DNA of 64,000 nt from assembly GCA_001025035.1 (NCBI GenBank), contig LCZK01000009.1, positions 186,001 to 250,000 of the forward strand, read 5' to 3'. This DNA comes from Actinobacteria bacterium IMCC26207. Its GTDB lineage: Bacteria; Actinomycetota; Acidimicrobiia; Acidimicrobiales; Microtrichaceae. Below are positions 26,287-34,029 of this stretch, one piece after another. The first letter of the stretch is position 1. Every line of letters begins with the position of its first letter. The position numbers and the translations under genes are program-made. A model generated the notes under the pieces. It saw only the letters and a list, made by a program, of their open reading frames with translations. It did not search any database and had not been told where the DNA came from.

Positions 26287-27523
26287 TGATCCCAAACCGT
26301 TCAAGCCCGTACGCCCGTATGGCATTACCCCGCAGAAACTCGTAGCACTCTGCGGCGTCCATTCCCGCACCTTCACACAGCCGATGTGCAACGGATCGGG
26401 ACTCTGGCCAGGTGCCATCAGTGTGCGGGTAATCAGTCTCGAACAGGATGTGCTCCAGACCGACAGCATCCCTGCTCTTCAGGCCATGCTGATCATCAAA
26501 CACACATCCCCAGACGCGACCTTTTACAATCTCGCTCGGAGCCTGATCCAACTGCACTCCAGCGGCTGCACCCTCACGGGCCACGATGTCCATCCGTTCG
26601 ATCAGGTATGGCATCCACCCAATCTGGCTCTCGGCAAACGCGATCTTCAGATCTGGGAAGCGAGACAAGGTTCCAGAAAACACCCAGTCGGTGAGCGAAC
26701 CCTGGGCGTTCTGAGAACTCAAAGCCATGGACACCCCAAGAGGAGCGTCGGCACTCGTTGACGGCATCGAGGAGGAGGACCCGATATGCATCGATACGGT
26801 CGTGTCTGACTCCATGCATGCATCCCACAGCACATCCCATTCGCCACTGTGCATCGAGGCACAGCCCAGCTTTGAGGGATTCTCTGAGAAGCCAATCGCA
26901 TAGCTTCCCTTGGCGGCGCAACGGCGCACCTCTGCGGCGGCCAGAACTGGGTCCCACAGCGGCACCAACGTCAGCGGAATCAGACGACCAGCGCCCTCGC
27001 CGCCACACCAATCCTCAATCATCCAGTCGTTATAGATTTGCAAGCAGGCCAAGGCAAGGTCTTTGTCCGAACGTTCCGCAAACCCCTGCCCCGCAAAGCG
27101 CGGAAACGTGTTGGGGTAGTTGATCGCAGCTTGTACATGGTTCTGGTCCATGTCGATGAGTCGTGCACTGCGGTCATAGGTGCCAGGCCGGAAGTCCTCA
27201 TAGATGGCAGGTACGTTGATCTGATCCTCATCGGCATAACCCACTGCGGCATGCAGCAGCCCTGTTGGCATGACGAGGTCATCGAAGAGCCACAGATCGC
27301 AGAGCTTGCCGGCCTCGTCACCGCGGGTGAACCCGTAATGGCCACCCTTGAACTCGAGGGAGACTTTCTCTCGGACAACTCGCGGTCCACGCTCGCGCAT
27401 GCTCGGCGGCAACTGCTCTTGCCAGAGCGTGCGAGGCTCCAAAATGTGATCATCCACCGAAATGATCAGAGGGAGTTCACTCTCGGGTGGAGTGAGCGAA
27501 GATTCAAGACTGCTTACAGACAT
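26279..27523 (-). CDS. Amidohydrolase family 2 (metal-dependent TIM-barrel hydrolase/decarboxylase)
   Basis: A 414-residue member of the amidohydrolase_2 (PF04909) group, whose members hydrolyse or decarboxylate, as in ACMSD and gamma-resorcylate decarboxylase. ISVDDHILEP replaces the usual HxH with a D-D-H form. The central strand has VSMHIGSSSS with the metal His. FAESQIGWMPYLIERMD and HILFETDYPHTDGTWP, with the catalytic Asp, end the barrel. The substrate is probably aromatic or a ring-cleavage product (inference from family). It is the middle gene of the cupin-amidohydrolase-marR operon. Confidence 0.88.
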   Translation of the reverse strand: MSVSSLESSLTPPESELPLIISVDDHILEPRTLWQEQLPPSMRERGPRVVREKVSLEFKGGHYGFTRGDEAGKLCDLWLFDDLVMPTGLLHAAVGYADEDQINVPAIYEDFRPGTYDRSARLIDMDQNHVQAAINYPNTFPRFAGQGFAERSDKDLALACLQIYNDWMIEDWCGGEGAGRLIPLTLVPLWDPVLAAAEVRRCAAKGSYAIGFSENPSKLGCASMHSGEWDVLWDACMESDTTVSMHIGSSSSMPSTSADAPLGVSMALSSQNAQGSLTDWVFSGTLSRFPDLKIAFAESQIGWMPYLIERMDIVAREGAAAGVQLDQAPSEIVKGRVWGCVFDDQHGLKSRDAVGLEHILFETDYPHTDGTWPESRSVAHRLCEGAGMDAAECYEFLRGNAIRAYGLERFGISA

Positions 27524-27544
27524 GGGGTTCTCGCATTCGTAGTG

Positions 27545-27631
27545 GGGAGGGTTAGTTGGGACGGTTGCTAGTTGGGAGGGTTGGTTGGGACGCTTGCTAG
27601 TTGGGAGGGCTAGCTGGGACAGCTGCTAGGT
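27545..27631. repeat. 29-bp tandem repeat x3 between cupin and amidohydrolase genes
   Basis: Three direct repeats of 29 bp (27545-27573, 27574-27602, 27603-27631; unit start GGGAGGGTTAGTTGGGAC) fill the gap between two operon genes. The third copy contains the stop codon of the cupin gene. Units differ by a few substitutions. Each unit contains smaller GTTGGGA sub-repeats, which suggests growth by slippage. Confidence 0.9.
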
Positions 27632-28159
27632 CGGGCTCTCGTCGGAATCCTTCGACGGCGAACCCCACAAGCTGCGCAGGTCAGTCAGCCAGTCGGGAAA
27701 CTGGAGTTCAGGGTCGGGCAGGGCCTGTGCCCCGTGTTCGGCGAGTGTGCGCTCAAACAACTCAGGTTGCTCACCCCAGGAGCGCGGATCGCCCATCATC
27801 ACTTCAAACATCACGGCCCCCTGGTCACCAGCGCGAATTGGACCAAAGGCCGCTCCGGCGGGCAGTTCAATATGGGTGCCCGAAGGACACCATCGGTCCC
27901 CAAACCAGGCCCCACCTTCAAGAATGAACACCACATGTGGGCTCAGGTGCCCATGCCGACGCACAATCATGCCGGGGTCGTACTTGGCATAGAGCGACAA
28001 GTACTGCGGGTCGGGAGAGAAGGCCAGCCACTTTTCCCAGACGGCGGACTCGCTGCCATCGGCATTGCGCTGCCGCTTGACCTGCTGCCAAGTTTCGGAG
28101 GGGTCATCAAGATGACGAAACACTGCCCCAGTTGGAATGGAGGACTCAGTACTACTCAC
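27626..28159 (-). CDS. Cupin domain protein
   Basis: A 177-residue single-domain cupin. The metal-binding region is RRHGHLSPHVVFILEGGAWF, followed by the second cupin motif LPAGAAFGPIRAGDQGAVMF. Such small cupins may be dioxygenases, isomerases or sensors; no substrate can be given. The start is GTG 28159 with no ribosome-binding site, so the transcript may be leaderless. It is the first gene of the operon with amidohydrolase and marR. A palindrome lies at 28165-28184, directly upstream. Confidence 0.8.
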   Translation of the reverse strand: MSSTESSIPTGAVFRHLDDPSETWQQVKRQRNADGSESAVWEKWLAFSPDPQYLSLYAKYDPGMIVRRHGHLSPHVVFILEGGAWFGDRWCPSGTHIELPAGAAFGPIRAGDQGAVMFEVMMGDPRSWGEQPELFERTLAEHGAQALPDPELQFPDWLTDLRSLWGSPSKDSDESPT

Positions 28160-28164
28160 AGAAA

Positions 28165-28184
28165 GTAGCTTTGCACATAGCTAC
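28165..28184. promoter_or_regulatory. Palindrome upstream of cupin gene, candidate MarR operator
   Basis: A perfect inverted repeat GTAGCT-N8-AGCTAC lies 6-25 bases upstream of the cupin start codon. Its size is typical of MarR-dimer operators, and the operon's last gene encodes a MarR protein. Overlap with the likely transcription start would fit repression. The match to this regulator is inferred. Confidence 0.5.
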
Positions 28185-28310
28185 CTTCCGAACAAGGCAG
28201 GCCCTAGCCAAACCTTGGCATCGAGGGGAACTACCAAGAACAAGTTTTCATCGCAGCAAGCCACAGATCTTGTTAGCTTTCTCAGAATCCACTAACTGAG
28301 CGGGGTTCAT

Positions 28311-28469
28311 ATGTCAGAAACAACTACGTCACCGAAGTTCAAAATGTCACCAAAGGCAAAGCGATTTGCCTCGACGGGTGCACTCATGGGGATGGTTGCC
28401 ATCTTCAGCACTGGTTGCACCGCACAAGAGATCCTGAGCATCGCAAGGATCATCGGATTCTTTATCTGA
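28311..28469 (+). CDS. Small secreted or membrane protein, 52 residues
   Basis: A short gene of 52 codons plus stop. The N-terminus is basic and Ser/Thr-rich (MSETTTSPKFKMSPKAKR). A hydrophobic segment STGALMGMVAIFSTGC follows, and then TAQEILSIARIIGFFI. The Cys after STG resembles a lipobox, but Leu is missing at -3, so lipid modification is uncertain. Support comes from the hydrophobic pattern, a GCGGGG site before the ATG, and a strong hairpin with a T tract 24 bp after the stop. Function is unknown. It stands alone between the divergent cupin operon and the DinB gene on the other strand. Confidence 0.6.
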   Translation: MSETTTSPKFKMSPKAKRFASTGALMGMVAIFSTGCTAQEILSIARIIGFFI

Positions 28470-28492
28470 TTCTGCTTTTTATCTCATTCTGA

Positions 28493-28555
28493 CTGCGTGG
28501 GTCTGGGCCAGATTTCTTTCGAAATCAGTGTTCTAGATCCACGCAGTTCTGTTTT
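28493..28555 (+). terminator. Nested hairpin with T-rich end after the small-protein gene
   Basis: An outer 12-bp stem (28493-28504 with 28535-28546, one mismatch) encloses a perfect inner hairpin GATTTC-TTTC-GAAATC (28511-28526). TTCTGTTTTT follows. This is a plausible intrinsic terminator for the plus-strand small gene, and it lies just beyond the end of the convergent DinB gene. Confidence 0.6.
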
Positions 28556-28569
28556 TCAGTGTTGTTCGC

Positions 28570-29160
28570 CTAGCTAGTCATCCCGGCGCGACCCATTGGC
28601 GCATCGAGGCCCAGGCCGACAAGGCCGCGAGCTAGCTCGATTTCGCCCATGTGGCGAAGGCCATGCTGGTAATGCCAGCACTCGATCCCATCGAGAACGG
28701 TGATCCCCTCGGGGCCAGCGACACGAGCGCTATAGCTACTCGCCGCAACTGGAGGGAACGGACGCTTGACGAGCACCTCGGTTAAGCGCGCCGGGTCAAG
28801 CACCTCAAGCCATGCCTCGGTCCTATCAAATACTGTTCGCTGATAGACCTTGAACTCTTCGTAGTTTCCAATGCGCTGCTGAACCATCTCTTGAACGGTT
28901 TTTTCTTTTCCGTTGTCATTAATGGCCACCTGCACACGCTCTTGCCAGTCATCGTTCCAGATGGGGAGTTCTCCGGACAGCACCATAAACGTAAGGTCCT
29001 GCATGTTCGTGTAGTGGAACAAAGAAAAGGCAATCGGCAACACGCCTTCTCGCTCAAAATAATTGACGTGCTCCAATTCCATGCTGTCAACCGCTTGGTA
29101 GTATAGCGAATGCATGGTCCTCATTCTTCGCTGCAACGAGTCCAGCACTAGCTCAGTCAT
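28570..29160 (-). CDS. DinB family protein
   Basis: A 196-residue DinB-like four-helix-bundle protein: MTELVLDSLQRRMRTMHSLY, then the metal-site helix FSLFHYTNMQDLTFMV and the C-terminal WHYQHGLRHMGEIELARGL. Histidines in the family bind a metal. Roles range from thiol-dependent (bacillithiol/mycothiol) transferases to unknown. I chose ATG 29160, which has AGGAGA six bases upstream. An earlier ATG at 29196 overlaps the carotenoid oxygenase stop (ATGA). Either way it is coupled to that gene. Confidence 0.78.
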   Translation of the reverse strand: MTELVLDSLQRRMRTMHSLYYQAVDSMELEHVNYFEREGVLPIAFSLFHYTNMQDLTFMVLSGELPIWNDDWQERVQVAINDNGKEKTVQEMVQQRIGNYEEFKVYQRTVFDRTEAWLEVLDPARLTEVLVKRPFPPVAASSYSARVAGPEGITVLDGIECWHYQHGLRHMGEIELARGLVGLGLDAPMGRAGMTS

Positions 29161-29192
29161 CGGGTCTCCTTTGGCGGGCCCGCTCGCATGAG

Positions 29193-30671
29193 TCATGCCC
29201 TGGGCTTCTCACCTGCTTGGGCAAAGTAATTGCCGTGGAAACCAAAGGGTAAGCGATCTGGCAAATGCATGCGGGCAATCGGACCAGCGGCCACATCTCG
29301 AGCATCAATGACAACCAGGTCAGTTGCGCCGGCGGCACCCGTCGAGGAGTCGGCTGAGGCGTTGCGAGGAGAGACCATCGCTAGGAGCCATCCATCATTT
29401 TCTGCCACACCACTCGGATCGGCCACAAAGACTGCTTCGCCAACAACCATTCCGTTGCCGGAGAACCATGTTGCACGCTCGCCGCTCAGGTCGTCGTAGC
29501 TCACCACTGTGTCGAAATGACCGATCACATCTGGCACACCCGAGAACGCGACCATGTAGCGGTACCGGTTTTCTACTCCAAGATATGCCTCATTGATTCT
29601 TGGGAAATCACCGCCTAGCTCGTCAAGTCGCTCCTGCACGACTGCACCGGAGTTCAGGTTCACAGTGAATCGCGTGGGAAGGCCAGGGTCGGCCTGAGCG
29701 CCCTCGGTGTTCATGGCGCTGGCTTCACTCGTTGAGTAGGCCTCGCTGTTGAGAACTGAGCCCGAGAATGTGAGGACTCCATCTTTGACCCAACCATTCC
29801 AGAAATGATTGACGTAGGCGTCCTCGGCCTGGAACCAACGTGTCTGCGTTTCGCCGTGAGCCAACACGCCGATGCGCGTGCCGTGCTCAGGTTCCCAGCG
29901 GAACATCGATCCACCGTTCAGTGCAGATTCAAGGTCCATCAAGAGTGGCGAATCTACGAACACCACGTAGTCCTCGGTGACTACAAAATCGTGCATCACC
30001 ACAGCCTCGGCCAGTTCGATATCGACAGTGCGAACGAACTCACCCGCAGCATCAATCAAGTGATATTGCAGATACGGCGGCTCCGACAGGTAGGAGAAGG
30101 CATGCAACTCACCTGTTCTTGGGTCGAGTTTTGGATGCGCAGTAAACGGTCCAGTGATGGCGCCGCCAAAGGTTTGTAATCCGATTGTGCTCAGATCGGC
30201 AGTCACCTCGGTGGCAGGAGCGGCTTCATACAGCGCCAGAAACCTTCCGGCATGGTTCACGATGTTGGTGTTAGCGGGGTTCTTGATCGGCCCTGCGGTG
30301 CCGACTTCTTTACGCGAAGGCAAGTGCAGTTCTCCCATGCCGCCATAGAGCGAACGTCCAACTGCAATTTCTGCCTGGAGCGCAGCAGTCCTGACCCACT
30401 TACTCCGATAGGTTGCGCCGCCCTCGCTCATCAGAACCCGATGCAACATCGCATCGCCATCGAACATGTGGTAGCCGCCACGGGGCTCGAACATGGGGTT
30501 CGGCCCGTTGCGTATGTACATACCGTTCAGACCTGCTGGCAGATTGCCAGTCACTGGAAGTTCTATGTCCTCAGACTCGGTAGCTAAGGGGGTAAAGAGT
30601 CCACCGAGCATGGGCTGGTTTCGCTCGTTGGTCACAGTGCCAACAAGGCGAGTTTGTTCCGTTGCAGTCAC
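29193..30671 (-). CDS. Carotenoid cleavage oxygenase family protein
   Basis: A seven-bladed-propeller retinal-pigment-epithelium/carotenoid oxygenase of about 492 residues. The Fe(II) ligands are four His: in FTAHPKLDP, VMHDFVVT, YVNHFWNGW and the C-terminal GFHGNYFA. GMYIRNGPNPMFEP and HMFDGDAMLH are family signatures. Members cleave carotenoids, apocarotenoids, stilbenes or lignin-type alkenes with O2, so retinal production is possible but not shown. The start is GTG 30671 with GGAGAG upstream; TTG 30683 is an alternative. It is followed closely by the DinB gene. Confidence 0.92.
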   Translation of the reverse strand: MTATEQTRLVGTVTNERNQPMLGGLFTPLATESEDIELPVTGNLPAGLNGMYIRNGPNPMFEPRGGYHMFDGDAMLHRVLMSEGGATYRSKWVRTAALQAEIAVGRSLYGGMGELHLPSRKEVGTAGPIKNPANTNIVNHAGRFLALYEAAPATEVTADLSTIGLQTFGGAITGPFTAHPKLDPRTGELHAFSYLSEPPYLQYHLIDAAGEFVRTVDIELAEAVVMHDFVVTEDYVVFVDSPLLMDLESALNGGSMFRWEPEHGTRIGVLAHGETQTRWFQAEDAYVNHFWNGWVKDGVLTFSGSVLNSEAYSTSEASAMNTEGAQADPGLPTRFTVNLNSGAVVQERLDELGGDFPRINEAYLGVENRYRYMVAFSGVPDVIGHFDTVVSYDDLSGERATWFSGNGMVVGEAVFVADPSGVAENDGWLLAMVSPRNASADSSTGAAGATDLVVIDARDVAAGPIARMHLPDRLPFGFHGNYFAQAGEKPRA

Positions 30672-30725
30672 AGCGCTCTCCAATTCCTCACAAGAAGGTC
30701 AGATTAACACTGTTTACTAAATGCG

Positions 30726-30998
30726 CTACGCGGCAGATTGCTTCCAGGCAAGAAGAGATGCGCTTCGTTCTGCATCAGGGAATCGTACGGACTTTGGGTC
30801 GAAAGCCGCCGGCAAGACGGCCTCGCTATCTCGACCGAGGAGGACGAGTTTGCCGTCACTCAGCGTGTCGTGCAGTCGGAACCCTTGCACCCACCGCTGC
30901 GAGTAGGCGCACCACACTTCAACAGGAATCTCGAGGGTCGGTTGTGGTTCGCTGACTACCGTGATCAATTCATGATCTCTGAGCAGTGTGTCGGTCAT
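30726..30998 (-). CDS. Small hypothetical protein, 90 residues
   Basis: I do not recognise the family. It is soluble, with no signal or membrane segment. A strand-rich centre reads PVEVWCAYSQRWVQGFRLHD, followed by KLVLLGRDSEAVLPAAF. The start ATG has a strong GAGGGAG ribosome-binding site, which supports it being real. It is on the same strand as WhiB upstream and the carotenoid oxygenase downstream, with a perfect 10-bp inverted repeat 20 bp before its start. Confidence 0.65.
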   Translation of the reverse strand: MTDTLLRDHELITVVSEPQPTLEIPVEVWCAYSQRWVQGFRLHDTLSDGKLVLLGRDSEAVLPAAFDPKSVRFPDAERSASLLAWKQSAA

Positions 30999-31017
30999 GG
31001 CACTCCCTCGTTCAACG

Positions 31018-31040
31018 GATTCAACCCCCCGGGTTGAATC
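31018..31040. other. Perfect 10-bp inverted repeat between WhiB and small gene
   Basis: GATTCAACCC and GGGTTGAATC (31018-31027 and 31031-31040) are separated by CCC. There is no T tract on either strand, so this may be a hairpin in the transcript or an operator for the 90-residue gene that starts 20 bp downstream on the minus strand. Confidence 0.55.
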
Positions 31041-31101
31041 ATCCCTATCGGCAGAATCGGCGTTTACTTAAGGAGCCGGGTGCAAAATATTTTGAGCTAG
31101 C

Positions 31102-31140
31102 TATGCAGACTGTCGTTATGCAGACAGTCGTTATGCAGTT
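31102..31140. repeat. 15-bp tandem repeat at the whiB 3' end
   Basis: Units TATGCAGACTGTCGT and TATGCAGACAGTCGT (31102-31116 and 31117-31131) are followed by a partial third copy that lies within the WhiB coding end. The WhiB stop codon falls at the junction of units two and three. Confidence 0.8.
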
Positions 31141-31403
31141 TGGGGCTGTGCAGTTCTGGCACGAGCCTGTGCCCGTTCGCGACGGATACGGCGGCGTTCC
31201 CGCTCACTTAGTCCACCCCAGATACCGAACTTCTCTCGGTTGGTCAACGCGTATTCCAAGCAATCTTCTCGAACGACGCATCCTTGGCACACTGCCTTTG
31301 CGTCTTTAGTTGAGGCTCCGCGTTCTGGAAAGAACAGATCAGGATCTACGCCGAGACAGTTGGACAACATCTGCCAGTTCTTGTCCTCATCGGTTTCATT
31401 CAT
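31131..31403 (-). CDS. WhiB family iron-sulfur transcriptional regulator
   Basis: A 90-residue Wbl protein found only in actinobacteria and their phages. The four cluster Cys are Cys16, Cys39, Cys42 and Cys48 (spacing C-x22-C-x2-C-x5-C). The turn GIWGGLSERERRRIRRERA follows, with the basic tail that contacts DNA. Wbl proteins hold an O2- and NO-sensitive 4Fe-4S cluster and bind the primary sigma factor. I chose ATG 31403 with GAAGAGGAA upstream; a longer frame to 31439 lacks a ribosome-binding site. The closest class (WhiB1 or WhiB2-like) cannot be fixed by eye. Confidence 0.95.
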   Translation of the reverse strand: MNETDEDKNWQMLSNCLGVDPDLFFPERGASTKDAKAVCQGCVVREDCLEYALTNREKFGIWGGLSERERRRIRRERAQARARTAQPQTA

Positions 31404-31572
31404 TGAGTGGTTCCTCTTCCTTTTCGACTTGATCAGCATGTGAACTAGGGCTTTGCAAACTCGAATACATGCAGAGTCTGCAAGTTACAAGTTTGTGATT
31501 TGCCATTTTGACCGGTTGTCAGCAACTGCGCAAGCCGCTTTGTTCGAGTCAGGCAGATTTGGGCTCTGAGGA

Positions 31573-32676
31573 TCAGATCTGAGAAGAGAAGTTGTAGCGA
31601 GCAGGGAGTCCCTCGCACATGTCTGCTACCAGTTCGCCAATCATCGGAGTGAACTTGAATCCATGACCAGAACATGGCGAGCAGACCACTATGGGGCCCT
31701 GCCGCTGCAAAATAAACTGCTGGTCTGAAGTCGAGGTGAACAGACATTGCGTGGAGCTCACGGGGTCGGGGTGCATGCCTGGATGCCACTTGTTGACGTA
31801 GGCAACCACCTGACCCACATCAGTGGCGTTGTCTACACCGACCTTTAGGCCGAGGCTTTCAGCGTTGCTCGCCGCCGATCCAGTCGCTGCTGATCCAGCG
31901 AGCGGGGACTCCATGCCGTACGCCCCAAACGTGAGTGCATCTGCATTGGCGTGCATATGGTGCAAAAAGCTTGGCCAGCGCATCGAAGGATTGCGCTTAC
32001 GGAAGTGAACCGGAACCTGCTCACTGACAGTCAACTTGGGTAGCAGGAACTCTCCGGGTAAGAGGTCTTCAACCCAGGCACCGGCTGCAATGACAACCAT
32101 CCCAGCATGAACTTTGCGAAGAGGTGTCTGCAGCACAACACCATCGGCTGAGGAATCAATCGACTGCACGGGCTCGTGAAACGCGACAGTAACGCCCCGG
32201 GTAGTTGCACACTGATGTAACGCCTGAACCGTCCGGTCTGCAAAAACTCGACCCCCATCAACAGAGTGAACCACGGCTTGGTCGAACCGCATACCGGGCC
32301 ACAGTTCCTGTGCTTGCGTTGGGCTGAGCCGCTCTGCTTCGAATCCTGCCGCTTCAAGGTTGTTCACAACCTGTTCGATTGCCTCGGGGTCTCCGTGGTC
32401 GATCTGCCCGGACTGCTCGAGTAGGACTTGCCCCGATTCTTGTTGCAGCTCGGCCCAAGCTCGCAGCGACTCGGTTGCTAGGCGCACATAAGTTGGGTCG
32501 CGATAGGCAACTCGAAAGATCCGGGTGGCACCATGCGAGGAGCCCTGCTGATGCCCCGGGCCGAATTGCTCGAGCAGGACGACCGAATGGCCGCGACGCG
32601 CAAGTTGCCATGCGGTGGCCGAGCCCATCGCGCCTGCTCCGATCACCGCAACCTCAAACCGTTCGGCACTCAACAC
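31573..32676 (-). CDS. Monomeric sarcosine oxidase / N-methyltryptophan oxidase family flavoenzyme
   Basis: A 367-residue amine-oxidising flavoenzyme. The dinucleotide-binding start is VAVIGAGAMGSATAWQLARR, followed by GSSHGATRIFR, typical for MSOX and SolA. QCLFTSTSD (Cys near 311) matches the covalent-FAD Cys region, and SPCSGHGFKFTP closes the active site. Members oxidise N-methyl amino acids to the amino acid, formaldehyde and H2O2. The start is GTG 32676 or TTG 32673. It follows the old-yellow-enzyme gene by 19 bp, most of it a duplicated 16-bp segment. Confidence 0.88.
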   Translation of the reverse strand: MLSAERFEVAVIGAGAMGSATAWQLARRGHSVVLLEQFGPGHQQGSSHGATRIFRVAYRDPTYVRLATESLRAWAELQQESGQVLLEQSGQIDHGDPEAIEQVVNNLEAAGFEAERLSPTQAQELWPGMRFDQAVVHSVDGGRVFADRTVQALHQCATTRGVTVAFHEPVQSIDSSADGVVLQTPLRKVHAGMVVIAAGAWVEDLLPGEFLLPKLTVSEQVPVHFRKRNPSMRWPSFLHHMHANADALTFGAYGMESPLAGSAATGSAASNAESLGLKVGVDNATDVGQVVAYVNKWHPGMHPDPVSSTQCLFTSTSDQQFILQRQGPIVVCSPCSGHGFKFTPMIGELVADMCEGLPARYNFSSQI

Positions 32677-32679
32677 TGC

Positions 32680-32711
32680 CTAGACCCCAACAATTCTAGA
32701 CCCCAACAATC
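32680..32711. repeat. 16-bp tandem duplication covering the OYE stop codon
   Basis: CTAGACCCCAACAATT (32680-32695) and CTAGACCCCAACAATC (32696-32711) differ only at the last base. The second copy contains the C-terminal codons and stop of the oxidoreductase. The first is a non-coding copy between this stop and the next start. Confidence 0.9.
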
Positions 32712-33952
32712 GGCTCGTCGCCCGGGCGAGGGTCAACGAGCGGGCAGCGCGTGCCGGTGTAAATCGTGGGCATACAGCGATTGCAATGGACACAGCCAGA
32801 ACTCGATGCCGACCCAGCCTGATACTTATTGATGAGGTCGGGATCATGCAGGAGCGCACGTCCCATCGCCACGAAAGCAAACCCTTCGGCTACTGCAGCC
32901 TGAGCAGTCTCTAGTTTGCTGATGCCTCCGAGCAGAATGAGCGGCAGGTCGACCTGGGCTTGTACTTGCTTCGCCAAGGGCAAGAAGTAGGCCTCTTGGT
33001 ATGGGTAGCTGCGCAGGAACTTCTTTCCAACGAGTTTGAATCCAGGGCGCAAATACCAGGGCAGCGTTGCACCAAATTGTTTGAGCGGTGCGCGGCCCTT
33101 GAACAAAAACATCGGATTGGCTAGGGAACTCCCGCCGGTGAGTTCAAGTGCATTGAGTGCACCGTCCGCCTGTAGCCACTCGGCAACCTGAATGCTCTCG
33201 GTAATGCCGAGTCCGCCGCGAAACCCGTCAACCATGTTGAGCTTTGCAGTCACCGCAACCGACTCCCCCACCGCGTCACGAACAGCGAGCACAACTTGGC
33301 GAGCGAACCGAGCTCGGTTCTCGAGCGAGCCACCAAAGCGGTCAGTTCGCTGATTGAACTTTGGGCTAAGAAATGCGCTGAGCAAGTAGTTGTGGCCGAG
33401 GTGAATCTCGATCGCATCAAAGCCGGCCTTTACGCACAGCTGCGCAGAGCGGGCATAGTCCGCAGTAATTCTGGCGATATCAGCCTCGGTGGCTGAACGC
33501 GTTCTGCGCATTCCGAGTGGATTAAACATGCGCCCTGGCGCAATGGATTGAGCGCGGTTTGATGAGGCGTTGGCTACTGGTCCGGCATGGCCGATTTGTG
33601 CGGATACGAGCGCACCCTCGGCATGAACTGCCTGGGTCAGCCGGCGCAACCCTGGAACTGCTTGATCCACCAGTTGGATGCACTCGGCATGCGTGCGACC
33701 CTCGGGCGCAACCGACAGGTACGCAACGGTGGTCATGGCGACGCCGCCAGCAGCAACGCTTCGGTGGAACTCAATCAGCGAATCGGTGACAAGCCCATCT
33801 GGACTCAACCCCTCAAAGGTGGCTGCCTTGATGACACGATTCCGTAGCGTCAACGGGCCGAGCTGCGCTGGCTCAAACAAGGTTGAGACGCCGGGGGTTG
33901 GCGTTGCAGATACCGGAGGAACAGTTGAGTTGGGACGGACAGAGTCAGACAC
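32696..33952 (-). CDS. Old yellow enzyme-like NADH:flavin oxidoreductase with Fe-S cysteines
   Basis: A 418-residue FMN TIM-barrel: TLFEPAQLGPLTLRNRVIKA at the start, SAQIGHAGP, the IHLGHNYLLSAFLSPKFNQR active-site segment and LLGGISKLETAQ in the phosphate-binding region. The C-terminus has CVHCNRCMPTIYTGTRC, cysteines like the 4Fe-4S site of 2,4-dienoyl-CoA reductase-type members, but the second flavin domain of that type is absent. It reduces an unsaturated carbonyl compound; the substrate is unknown. The start is uncertain: GTG 33952 (VSDSVRPN) or ATG 34015, the latter adding 21 residues with no family likeness. Confidence 0.85.
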   Translation of the reverse strand: MSDSVRPNSTVPPVSATPTPGVSTLFEPAQLGPLTLRNRVIKAATFEGLSPDGLVTDSLIEFHRSVAAGGVAMTTVAYLSVAPEGRTHAECIQLVDQAVPGLRRLTQAVHAEGALVSAQIGHAGPVANASSNRAQSIAPGRMFNPLGMRRTRSATEADIARITADYARSAQLCVKAGFDAIEIHLGHNYLLSAFLSPKFNQRTDRFGGSLENRARFARQVVLAVRDAVGESVAVTAKLNMVDGFRGGLGITESIQVAEWLQADGALNALELTGGSSLANPMFLFKGRAPLKQFGATLPWYLRPGFKLVGKKFLRSYPYQEAYFLPLAKQVQAQVDLPLILLGGISKLETAQAAVAEGFAFVAMGRALLHDPDLINKYQAGSASSSGCVHCNRCMPTIYTGTRCPLVDPRPGDEPIVGV

Positions 33953-34029
33953 CTCCCTAGTTTGCCTGAAGAAACACCGCTCCGGCCGACCGGCTCGGCC
34001 CTCAGCGAGCTGCATCGCTAGCAGTGCCG

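Noticed and set aside
31445-31789. 114-residue frame downstream of the sarcosine-oxidase-like gene
   Set aside because: Most of it overlaps the 3' end of that gene in another frame, it lacks a ribosome-binding site, and its sequence has no fold-like pattern.
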